From contig DHGD01000019.1 in NCBI GenBank assembly GCA_002402575.1, forward strand, positions 12,013-39,581: a stretch of 27,569 nt of DNA. Reading direction: 5' to 3'. Positions 15,645 to 23,229 of the stretch are shown here, one piece after another; position 1 is the stretch's first letter; every line of letters begins with the position of its first letter. The DNA is from Syntrophomonas sp. UBA4807. Lineage in GTDB: Bacteria; Bacillota; Syntrophomonadia; Syntrophomonadales; Syntrophomonadaceae. The translations under genes and the position numbers were made by a program. The notes under the pieces are model-generated. The model was not told the origin of the DNA and ran no database searches. It saw only the letters and a program-made list of their open reading frames with translations.

Positions 15645-15830
15645 ACGTCTGTCCACTTCAACCTGTAACGAAGGTTGCGTCACAGGCTCTCGGCCTGTGC
15701 AGCTCCCCGGCGAGTTCAACCAGTCGTTGCCGCCTTCCACCTAAACGGCGGCTCTCTGTAGGCTACCAGCTTACTGCTCCGGTTCCTAGCCTTTTGCTAT
15801 TAAAATAGCCGTATTTTATCCACGCAAGTT

Positions 15831-15859
15831 ATTGTACTATATAAATTCATGTTATGCAA
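15831..15859 (-). promoter_or_regulatory. Promoter of the T-box / tRNA-Ala / leuS transcript
   Basis: On the minus strand TTGCAT (15854-15859), 17 bases, TACAAT (15831-15836) is a good sigma-A promoter. The start would be near 15824. It lies downstream of the DUF1540 gene's terminator, so leuS, its leader and the tRNA form their own transcript. Confidence 0.8.
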
Positions 15860-15924
15860 CTGCGAAAGTGCTTAAATTCGACGCAGCGGCGGCTTTGTAT
15901 CGCGATGACAAATTCTGCCCATGC

Positions 15925-15964
15925 AAAAACCTGCCGCTTCAGCAAAAATCCCGTTGGCAGGTTT
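15925..15964 (-). terminator. Terminator of the DUF1540 gene
   Basis: On the minus strand AAACCTGCC (15956-15964) pairs with GGCAGGTTT (15927-15935), with the last bases forming a short T run. It starts seven bases after the stop of the small DUF1540 gene. Confidence 0.7.
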
Positions 15965-15970
15965 CAGGAA

Positions 15971-16141
15971 TTATAATTCCAGGATGGGTTCGTAGCTGGA
16001 ACAGAGGGTCTCATCATCGGCCCGGCCGCTGTATATGTTGTGTTGGGGCAATACTTCGATGGACTCCAGGCGACAGTATCCTCCGGCCCCGTAGAATTTG
16101 CAGCTCTCCACCCCGCAGCGGATGGTTTGTTCTCCTGTCAT
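15971..16141 (-). CDS. DUF1540 domain small cysteine protein
   Basis: A 56-residue protein. It has four cysteines (9, 14, 23, 47) in the DUF1540 pattern: CGVESCKFYGAGGYC, then LESIEVLP, then DDETLCSSYEP. Such small proteins are frequent in Clostridia and are thought to bind metal through the cysteines; their role is unknown. The ATG at 16141 lies 12 bases after GGAGG. A TTG two codons earlier (16147) has better spacing and may be the true start. It has its own terminator and lies between comEA (divergent) and the leuS leader. Confidence 0.85.
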   Translation of the reverse strand: MTGEQTIRCGVESCKFYGAGGYCRLESIEVLPQHNIYSGRADDETLCSSYEPILEL

Positions 16142-16414
16142 GATCAACAAATCCCTCCTTAAATGCTGATATTGTAACTATGCCCCGGCATGACGGATTT
16201 ATACTTAAAACCAGTCTCAAACGCTGGCAGCAGAAGGGTTTATGCAACGCCAGCCACAATCCCATATTTGTGAATCCCTATTCAAATACCCGAACGGTTC
16301 CCGCGTTTGACGCGTTTGCGCCCTGACGGGCAAACACCGGAACGGTTGTTTTGTCGCCACATATTGGAAATATATGTAAATAACTGTAGAATAAGGTTAT
16401 GGAGGTATGGGGAG

Positions 16415-17011
16415 ATGAAAATCGAATGGCGCTACATAATAACAGGGATAGCTTTGCTGGCTGTCCTGATGCTGGCGGGGTCGTACTGGCTTATGCAGCA
16501 TGGCCATGCCCAACCCCAAATCGTGGCCGCCCCGGACAGGGAAGACGAAGCTCTGCAGATCAGTGCGCCGCAGTCCTCACGGGAGATTCAGGTCTATGTG
16601 GGCGGGGCGGTCACTGCAGCGGGGGTGTATCACTTAATGGAAGGCGACCGGGTGCATCAGGCCCTGGCCCTGGCGGTTCCGCTTCCCAGCGCCGACCTGC
16701 GCTACCTGGGCATGGCCCGTGAACTGGTCGATGGGGAGAGCATCCTGGTGCCTGAATTGCAGCCCGGAGAAAGCGGCCAGAGCGCAGGGAACAGCATTCA
16801 GTCTGCAGCCGGGGGCAAGATCAACATCAACCGGGCCAGCAGTGCCGAGCTGGATGCGGGATTGGAAGGCATAGGCCCCGGATTGGCCCAGCAAATCGTG
16901 GACTATCGCAATAGCAACGGTCCTTTTAAGAAAGTGGAGGATATCAGGAAGGTCGGGGGGATTGGGGAAAAACGCTTCGAAGCCATCAAAGACAACATTA
17001 CCGTGTACTGA
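16415..17011 (+). CDS. comEA: Competence protein ComEA (DNA receptor)
   Basis: ComEA binds double-stranded DNA outside the membrane during natural transformation. The 198-residue protein has an N-terminal membrane anchor (about residues 7-27). A SLBB-type domain (EIQVYVGGAVTAAGVYHLMEGDRV) follows. The C-terminal helix-hairpin-helix DNA-binding pair includes KININRASSAELDAGLEGIG and ends GGIGEKRFEAIKDNITVY. The start at 16415 has GGAGG nine bases upstream. The frame stays open to 16307, but that extension lacks a ribosome site and would put 36 residues before the anchor. Its stop overlaps the comEC ATG by one base (TGATG). Confidence 0.95.
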   Translation: MKIEWRYIITGIALLAVLMLAGSYWLMQHGHAQPQIVAAPDREDEALQISAPQSSREIQVYVGGAVTAAGVYHLMEGDRVHQALALAVPLPSADLRYLGMARELVDGESILVPELQPGESGQSAGNSIQSAAGGKININRASSAELDAGLEGIGPGLAQQIVDYRNSNGPFKKVEDIRKVGGIGEKRFEAIKDNITVY

Positions 17012-19320
17012 TGAAGATCCCGGATGACATGATGGAGAGGGTATTCAAGCCTTTGTGGGCTGCGCGGGCGGCCTTCTTTGCAGTCGGCATCGCGCTGGTC
17101 TCTGTGCCTGCCTGGGCGGCGGCAGGATTTTTGGCGATTGCAGGCGTTATATGGCGGCGCTTCCCCGCTCAGCGTGTTGAAATAGTGATCGCCGCGCTGA
17201 TGGCCGCGGCGGGGCTGATTTATATGCACAGTCATGAGCTGCCTGCCGCTCCAGAGCTGAATCCCTCGGAAGCCCAGGTAATCTGCGGCACCATCGCGGG
17301 CTATCCCCGGGTTCAGGAGCAGAGGAGCAGCTTTATCGTCAAAACCGACAGCGACGATCCCTACCGTAAGTGCATGCAGGTTTTCTGCGATTTCGAAGTC
17401 CATATGGCACCGGGAACAGCAGTGAAACTGGAGGGTGTTCTACAACAGCCTGCGCCGCCGGGCAATCCAGGGGAGTTCAATTATCCCAGTTATTTGTCTA
17501 GACATCATATCTATTATTTATTACAGGTTGAAAACCCTCAGAATTTGAGGCTGGAGCGAGTGCCAAGCCGACTTCCGGCAGTGGCTCCGCTGCTGCGCAG
17601 CCGCATGGTGGAGAGAACCCGGGAGGTGCTGCCCAGTGAGGAGGCCGGACTGCTCCTGGCCATGGTTCTGGGGATAATCGACAACCTCGATGAGGACCTG
17701 TATCAGGATTTCCAGAAGACCGGGCTGGTGCATCTGTTTGCGGTTTCCGGCCTGAACGTAGGTTTTGTGATTCTGTTTGCCTCCTGGGTCATAGCTCTGG
17801 GAAGATTTTCGCGTCCCCTGGCCCTTGTTACCACTGTATTGCTGGTATTATTGTACTGCAGTCTCACCGGGTGGCCAGTGTCGATTCAGAGGGCGGCCAT
17901 CATGGCCCTGCTGTCGTTGGCGGCAGGCTATGCGGGCCGCGCTCATCATCCTCTCAACGGACTGGGGCTGGCAGCCTTGATAATCTTAGTAATTGATCCC
18001 TGCGCCCTGTTCACGGTTTCTTTTCAACTGTCCTTCCTGGCCACCTGGGGTCTGGTGGGCTTGTATCCCGCAGTTAAAAGCCATTTAAAACTCCAATCCA
18101 GAATTTGGGCTTATGTGCTGGTGCCGTTTTGCGCGCAAGCGGCGGTTCTGCCATTAATCGCCTATTACTTCCATCTCATTACCCCGGTTTCCCTGCTGAG
18201 CAACGTGCTGGCCACCTATCTGGCCGGGATAATCGTTATATTGGGCTTTGCGGCCTTACTCGTGGTGGTTCCCTTTCCCATGCTGAGCGCTGTTTTGCTC
18301 ATGCCTGCGGGTATGTGTGCCCATGTTTTATTATGGATAAATGCCTTTTGCAAGTCCCTCCCGCTGGCTTACTGGATAGTAGCCACCCCGCCCCTGGCTG
18401 TGGTGGGAATTTATTTTGCCGGATTACTGTGGCTGACCTGGCGGCTGAGCACTCAGACCCAGCGCTGCAGGTTCTCTCTACCCTTGTGTTTGATGGTGAT
18501 AGCCATGTTATTGATGCTTATCCCGCCGTGGTGGTTTTCCCGGGGGCAATTGCATTTAGCTTTCATAGATGTGGGGCAGGGGGATAGCATTTTGTTGAAA
18601 ACCCCCGCCAACCGCTTCATACTCATAGACGGAGGGGGCAGTCTGTTTACCGAGGTGGGGCGGCGCAAAGTTCTGCCCTATTTGAACCATCTGGGGGTGA
18701 ACCGCCTTTATATGGTCATCAATACTCACCCTGATATAGACCATATTCAGGGGCTTTTAGAGGTGATGCAGCATCGCCGGGCGGAATATGTGGGCATTGC
18801 CGCCGCTTCGCGCAATCAGCCTTTAACACGGCAGCTTTTGGTTGCTGCCCGGGAACAGGGCAGCCAGATAGTAGCTTTAGAACAAGGCCAGGCGCTGGAG
18901 GTGGACGGCTTGTGTATGGAAGTGTGGTATCCGCCAGGGGAGGATGCGGATGAGCAGACTGCCAATGCTCAGTCCCTGGTGCTGTACTGCCGCTATGAGG
19001 ATTTTTCCGCTTTGCTCACCGCTGATCAGAATAAGGCCAATCTGGAGCAAGTGCTGCGGGAGCACCGGGATGAGAGCCTGATCGTCAAGGCGCCTCATCA
19101 CGGCAGCCGCTACGACTGGACTGGCGAGCTGGGCCGCAACGCAGAATGGCTGGTCATATCGGTGGGGAAAAACGGGTTCGGTCATCCTCATCAAGAGGTT
19201 TTGCAGGATATCAAGAAAAGCGGAGCCAGGCTTTTACGCACCGACCGGGACGGCCTGGTGAGCTTCTGCACTGACGGCCGGGAGTTGACGGTTACAACCT
19301 TCAAAAACGGGCAATTATGA
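17011..19320 (+). CDS. comEC: DNA internalisation channel protein ComEC/Rec2
   Basis: ComEC forms the membrane channel that brings single-stranded DNA into the cell. The 769-residue protein has the usual three parts. The N-terminal region has membrane helices and a DUF4131-like OB part (GNPGEFNYPSYLSRHHIYYLL). The Competence domain has many helices (HLFAVSGLNVGFVILFA, GWPVSIQRAAIMALLSL). The C-terminal metallo-beta-lactamase domain has IDVGQGDSILL, the metal motif THPDIDHIQG and KAPHHGS. It is translationally coupled to comEA. comEB is absent here. The stop at 19318-19320 abuts the stop of the converging amidohydrolase gene with no spacer. Confidence 0.95.
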   Translation: MKIPDDMMERVFKPLWAARAAFFAVGIALVSVPAWAAAGFLAIAGVIWRRFPAQRVEIVIAALMAAAGLIYMHSHELPAAPELNPSEAQVICGTIAGYPRVQEQRSSFIVKTDSDDPYRKCMQVFCDFEVHMAPGTAVKLEGVLQQPAPPGNPGEFNYPSYLSRHHIYYLLQVENPQNLRLERVPSRLPAVAPLLRSRMVERTREVLPSEEAGLLLAMVLGIIDNLDEDLYQDFQKTGLVHLFAVSGLNVGFVILFASWVIALGRFSRPLALVTTVLLVLLYCSLTGWPVSIQRAAIMALLSLAAGYAGRAHHPLNGLGLAALIILVIDPCALFTVSFQLSFLATWGLVGLYPAVKSHLKLQSRIWAYVLVPFCAQAAVLPLIAYYFHLITPVSLLSNVLATYLAGIIVILGFAALLVVVPFPMLSAVLLMPAGMCAHVLLWINAFCKSLPLAYWIVATPPLAVVGIYFAGLLWLTWRLSTQTQRCRFSLPLCLMVIAMLLMLIPPWWFSRGQLHLAFIDVGQGDSILLKTPANRFILIDGGGSLFTEVGRRKVLPYLNHLGVNRLYMVINTHPDIDHIQGLLEVMQHRRAEYVGIAAASRNQPLTRQLLVAAREQGSQIVALEQGQALEVDGLCMEVWYPPGEDADEQTANAQSLVLYCRYEDFSALLTADQNKANLEQVLREHRDESLIVKAPHHGSRYDWTGELGRNAEWLVISVGKNGFGHPHQEVLQDIKKSGARLLRTDRDGLVSFCTDGRELTVTTFKNGQL

Positions 19321-20646
19321 TTACAGCCCGCAGCGCTGCCGTACCCGGTTTAAAGCGGCGGAAGCATTGCGCCTGAGCTCTTCTTCTGGAATGGTCAGCA
19401 AGCGGCCCTCCTTCATCAACACTTGCCCGTCCACAATAGTGGCATACACATCGCCGGCTGTGGACTGATAGACCAGATGGGAGTAGACTGTGGCGCCCTG
19501 CGGCGGGCGGTGATGCCAGGGCTCCAGGGATACTATGGCGACATCCGCCTTCTTGCCCACCTCCAGGCTTCCGACCTGATCGGAAAGCCCCATAGCTTTG
19601 GCTCCGGAGAGGGTGGCCATTTCAAAAACCGTCTCCGCCGGCATGGCCAGAGGACCCCATAGCGGCTTCTGTATCAAGGCCGCCAGCCTCATCTCGTTGA
19701 ACATGCTCATAAGGTTGTTGCAGGGGGCCCCGTCTGCGCCCAGGGATACCTGAGCGCCTTTATGCAGCAATTCTGGTATGGGGGCAATCCCCGACGCCAG
19801 TTTGAGATTGGAGCCGGGGCAGTGCGCTATATTGGCGCCGCTGGCTGCCAGGAGGTCTTTTTCGGCGTCGTCAAGATGGATGCAGTGGGCCAGGATCAGT
19901 TCAGGGCCAAGCAGGCCCAGATTATCAAGGTAGACCACATTGGGCATGCCGCGCCTGGCCTGCACCAGGTTGATCTCGGCCTGGTTCTCAGAAGCGTGGG
20001 TGTGCACCCGGATTTGCCTGGCGGCAGCAATCCCGGACACTTCTCTGAGCAGGCGGTCACTGCAGGAGACCGCAAAGCGCGGGCAGAAGCAGTAGCGGAT
20101 GCGCTGGCCGCCAGCGCCTTGCCAGCGCTGGTACAGTGCCATGCTCTCCTCAATGGCATCATCAAAATCGTCCAACAGGGTTGCCGGCACTCCTTCGCCG
20201 CAGTCCATCAGGCATTTGCCGCCCAGGTAGCGCAGGCCCGCCTGTTCCACCGCTGTAAAAATGGCCTCGGTGTGATGCACCGTACCCATGTCGATTATGC
20301 CGGTAGTTCCTCCCCGCAGCAGTTCAGCGCATCCTAACAAGGCTGAATAATAAAGGGAATCCTCATCATGCGCCCCCTCCAGAGGCCAGATGCGCTTTTT
20401 CAGCCAGTCCAGCAGCTCCATATCGTCGGCCATGCCGCGAAACAGTGCCTGGCAGAGATGCACATGGGTCTGTATCAAACCGGGGATGACCAGCTTACCC
20501 GCGGCATCTATTACTGTGTCGGCGGTCAGGCCGCAGCTGTCGCCAATAGCCGCAATGCGATCCTTTTCTATATATACGTCCGCGGTCAGCACTTCCCGCT
20601 GCGGATTCATGGTAACCACCAAGCCGTTCTTAATCAATAACGACAC
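19321..20646 (-). CDS. mtaD: Amidohydrolase, MtaD/5'-deoxyadenosine deaminase type
   Basis: A 441-residue metal-dependent deaminase of the amidohydrolase superfamily. The metal ligands are seen in QTHVHLCQALFRG (HxH near 60), RVHTHASEN, ILAHCIHL and SLGADGAPCNN. The closest group removes the amino group from S-adenosylhomocysteine, methylthioadenosine or 5'-deoxyadenosine, feeding purine and methionine salvage. The GADGAPCNN block leans towards the 5'-deoxyadenosine end, but specificity cannot be fixed by eye. The GTG start has GAGGAGG seven bases upstream. It is divergent from the MATE gene and convergent with comEC. Confidence 0.85.
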   Translation of the reverse strand: MSLLIKNGLVVTMNPQREVLTADVYIEKDRIAAIGDSCGLTADTVIDAAGKLVIPGLIQTHVHLCQALFRGMADDMELLDWLKKRIWPLEGAHDEDSLYYSALLGCAELLRGGTTGIIDMGTVHHTEAIFTAVEQAGLRYLGGKCLMDCGEGVPATLLDDFDDAIEESMALYQRWQGAGGQRIRYCFCPRFAVSCSDRLLREVSGIAAARQIRVHTHASENQAEINLVQARRGMPNVVYLDNLGLLGPELILAHCIHLDDAEKDLLAASGANIAHCPGSNLKLASGIAPIPELLHKGAQVSLGADGAPCNNLMSMFNEMRLAALIQKPLWGPLAMPAETVFEMATLSGAKAMGLSDQVGSLEVGKKADVAIVSLEPWHHRPPQGATVYSHLVYQSTAGDVYATIVDGQVLMKEGRLLTIPEEELRRNASAALNRVRQRCGL

Positions 20647-20802
20647 CTTGCCGCCTCCTCAGCGCTGAGATTGGCTGAATATTCCCGGTCATACATAATC
20701 TGTAGCGCGGTTGATTCCATCATACTATTTAGGACAGGGATTTCATAGTGTTATGACAGGGGGGCGATTGCGATTCAACAACCTGACCTGCTGCAAAATC
20801 GA

Positions 20803-22203
20803 GTGGGGGTTCTGCTTTTGCGTCTGTCCTGTCCGGCTATGGGCGGGATGATGTTGTACGCCTTGCTCAGCCTGGCTGATACCTACTTCATTGCCTGCCT
20901 GGGGGCGGCCGCTCTGGCCGCTCTGACCTTGTGCCTGCCATTGCAGGTATTGATTGTGAGTATAGCCGCTGCCTCCGGCACCGGGGTGACTTCTCTGATC
21001 GGCCGCATGCTGGGACAGGAGCAGTACCGGCATGCGGATAACATAGCCTGGCACGGGATGGCCATCACTGCTCTCTACAGCATATTCTTCCTCTGGCTGG
21101 GCTACCGCTATCAGGAGCCATTATTGATATTGTTCGGATGCACCCCGGAAACCCTGGCTTTGTGCAAAGGCTATCTCAGCATCGCCCTGCCAGGCTCCCT
21201 TTTTGCTATGGTGCAAATAATTTTGGGCAGTACCCTGCAGGGTGAGGGGGATACGGTGCTACCGGTAGCGGCCAGCCTGATTGGCATCATCCTCAATGTA
21301 GCCCTCGACCCGTTGTTCATTTTCGGCTGGGGCCCGGTGCCGGGCATGGGGCTCAACGGGGCGGCCTGGGCCGGATTGTGGGCTCAGTTGGGCAGCCTGC
21401 TGATGATGCTGGCGATCATGGCGCGCCGCAAAACCTATCTGAGCTGGTCAATACAGAATTTCCGGCTGCGTCCCCGCATTTTCCTGGCCATTTACAAGGT
21501 GGGCTTTCCAGCCCTGGTCATGGAACTGGTGGGGGTTTTGATAATGGTTTATATAAACCGTATCCTGGCTTTTTACAGCTTTGAAGCGGTGGCTGCCATG
21601 GGCATCTTCCTCAGGGTGCGCTCGCTGGTGTTTACCCCGATAGGCGGACTGTTGCAGGGTACTATGCCGATCGCTTCCTTTGCTTTCGGGGCGGGCCGTT
21701 ATGAGCGGGTCAAAGAAGTGCTGGTCAAGGCCTCAGCCATGATTTTATTATTGATGAGCCTGGGCTGGTGGGTCATGCAATTTCATCCCCAATGGATCGT
21801 GGGCTTCTTTTCCCAGGATGACGCCCTGAGCAGGATTGCTGTCGCCTCGCTGCGCCTGGGCACGGTATTGCTGCCCCTGGTGGGACCGATCATCATCCTC
21901 AGCACAGTCTTGCAGGCCATCGGCCAGGGCATGGCCGCCATGTGGCTGTCGCTGACCCGCCAGGTGCTGTTCTTTTTGCCAGGCTTGATCTTATTGCCGC
22001 ATTATCTGGGATTGAACGGAGTGTGGCTGGCTTTCCCCGTATCAGAATTGTTGTCAGTAGGAATATTTGCGTTCTTTTGGGTAAAATTGTGGCGGCAGCT
22101 GCAGCCCGGGAGGCATACCCCGATGCTGCTGTTGATCCGCAGCGGAGCCTGGGCCAGGCGGCTGCGGGCCTGGCTGCGCTGGCAGGAATTTTATTTTTGG
22201 TAA
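20803..22203 (+). CDS. MATE family efflux transporter (true start probably upstream)
   Basis: A 12-helix multidrug and toxin extrusion transporter, at least 466 residues. It uses the sodium or proton gradient to export cationic drugs. Family blocks include RLSCPAMGGMMLYALLSLADTYFI, TSLIGRMLGQ, LQGEGDTVLPVAASLIGIILNVALDPLFIFGWGPVPGMGLNGAAWA and VLQAIGQGMAAMWLSLTRQ. The GTG at 20803 lacks a ribosome site. The frame is open back to 20749, and the coding sense IQQPDLLQNRVGVLLLRLS fits a MATE N-terminus. An AGGGGGG at 20758-20764 is eight bases before an ATT at 20773, so a non-standard ATT start is possible. The 3' end overlaps the converging hydrolase gene by 13 bases. Confidence 0.9.
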   Translation: MGVLLLRLSCPAMGGMMLYALLSLADTYFIACLGAAALAALTLCLPLQVLIVSIAAASGTGVTSLIGRMLGQEQYRHADNIAWHGMAITALYSIFFLWLGYRYQEPLLILFGCTPETLALCKGYLSIALPGSLFAMVQIILGSTLQGEGDTVLPVAASLIGIILNVALDPLFIFGWGPVPGMGLNGAAWAGLWAQLGSLLMMLAIMARRKTYLSWSIQNFRLRPRIFLAIYKVGFPALVMELVGVLIMVYINRILAFYSFEAVAAMGIFLRVRSLVFTPIGGLLQGTMPIASFAFGAGRYERVKEVLVKASAMILLLMSLGWWVMQFHPQWIVGFFSQDDALSRIAVASLRLGTVLLPLVGPIIILSTVLQAIGQGMAAMWLSLTRQVLFFLPGLILLPHYLGLNGVWLAFPVSELLSVGIFAFFWVKLWRQLQPGRHTPMLLLIRSGAWARRLRAWLRWQEFYFW

Positions 22204-23090
22204 TAATAACTCTTGCCGTTTTCCACTTGCAGTTCCACTCCGCAGCCGGCCATCAGATAAGCCAGCATGCCCCCCAGGGTAGAGTTGAGCAGACAATATT
22301 CGTGAAAATCGGGATTCAGGTCTTCCAGGATTATAACCTCTTCCAGCAATTCTTCCCTGCTCTTGGGCTGCTGCAGCAGGTCCAGGAGCAGCTCCATACA
22401 GTGATCCAGCCGGGAACGGTTCAAACCTGCCAAGTCGGAAATATATTGGCTTGAATAGACGCTATCGGCATGCCCCAGCACATAATACTCGTAGGGCAGC
22501 GTCAGTATGGAGCCTAAGGTGCGGTACTGCGCAGCCACGTCAAATAAGAAGGGGAAGCCGTACTTGTCCAAAATCTCAGGGCTGAATAATGCGTCACCGA
22601 GGAAACAGACCTTCTCCCGCGTAGCGATTCCTGTTTGTCCCAGAGAATGTCCGGGCAGAGGAATGATGTCGAATTTTTCCTCATTGATGCGTATGGTACC
22701 GGCTTGCAGGTGATGGTCGATGCGCCCCGAACGGCCGCCTCCCACCCCTCTCACCAGGGTGGCGGGCGGATTGCCTCCATAGATATAGAGCGGGAACAGT
22801 GAAAAATTTTCTATGAATAAAGCGCTGCCTGCCGAGGCGTAGAATATGCTGCCGGGATGGTGTTCCTGCAGATAATTGTTGCCTCCCCAATGATCGTGGT
22901 GCTCATGGGTATTGAGCACGTATTTGATGTTCAAATCCGACTGCGACAATATATCCGTATACAGTCTGGCATCCTGGTTACCATCTCCGCTGTCGATTAG
23001 GAGGGTGTATTTATCCTTGAAAACAAATACCCCGATATTGGTGGGACCGGGTATGTAGTAAGTGTTACCGGCGATCTTGGTCAGTTTCAC
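22191..23090 (-). CDS. Metallo-beta-lactamase-fold hydrolase
   Basis: A 299-residue cytoplasmic metal hydrolase. The metal motif HEHHDH is at residues 62-67 (THEHHDHWGG). Other ligands fit the fold: PLPGHSLGQTG, VCFLGDALFS and YVLGHADS. The substrate is unknown; glyoxalase II-like and many other activities use this fold. The C-terminal 90 residues may be a helical, winged-helix-like tail, as in some relatives. The GTG at 23090 has a GGGG stretch seven bases upstream; an in-frame TTG two codons earlier is too close to it. It lies downstream of the FAD oxidoreductase gene on the same strand, 140 bases apart. Confidence 0.85.
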   Translation of the reverse strand: MKLTKIAGNTYYIPGPTNIGVFVFKDKYTLLIDSGDGNQDARLYTDILSQSDLNIKYVLNTHEHHDHWGGNNYLQEHHPGSIFYASAGSALFIENFSLFPLYIYGGNPPATLVRGVGGGRSGRIDHHLQAGTIRINEEKFDIIPLPGHSLGQTGIATREKVCFLGDALFSPEILDKYGFPFLFDVAAQYRTLGSILTLPYEYYVLGHADSVYSSQYISDLAGLNRSRLDHCMELLLDLLQQPKSREELLEEVIILEDLNPDFHEYCLLNSTLGGMLAYLMAGCGVELQVENGKSYYYQK

Positions 23091-23229
23091 AGCCAATCCC
23101 CCTCAGTACGGGTATTTGTTTTCCATGCTAGCCATAATCCGTGGCAGTGTCAAGGATGGTTCGACAGCGAGTGTCAAGAAGGCGGTCCTCGTGCGCCTAA
23201 AACTGCCTGGTAGTGTTATCATATTCTAA

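Larger units (their letters stand above)
15497..15825 (-). promoter_or_regulatory. Leucine T-box riboswitch upstream of leuS, interrupted by a tRNA gene
   Basis: Read on the minus strand, the T-box parts occur in order. The AGTA of the specifier-loop turn is at 15772-15775. The GA motif AGAGAGC is at 15751-15757. The distal-loop GGTGGAAGGCGG is near 15730-15741. GAACTC carries a CTC leucine specifier at 15712-15714. Stem II CACAGGC/GCCTGTG is at 15681-15699. A CAACCT/AGGTTG hairpin with an F-box-like CGTTA is at 15659-15677. GACAGA (15648-15653) pairs with TCTGTC (15555-15560) as a stem III, and the tRNA-Ala lies inside it. The T-box AGGGTGGTACCGCG is at 15537-15550. Its TGGT bulge fits an ACCA tRNA end, and a terminator follows. 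The promoter is just upstream. Confidence 0.93.

Noticed and set aside
15507..15740. A 77-codon minus-strand frame across the leuS leader.
   Set aside because: It reads through the T-box, the tRNA gene and the terminator, so it is a by-product of structured RNA sequence.
16014..16265. An 83-codon minus-strand frame near the DUF1540 gene.
   Set aside because: It is another frame over the DUF1540 gene, whose cysteine pattern and terminator support the 56-residue reading.
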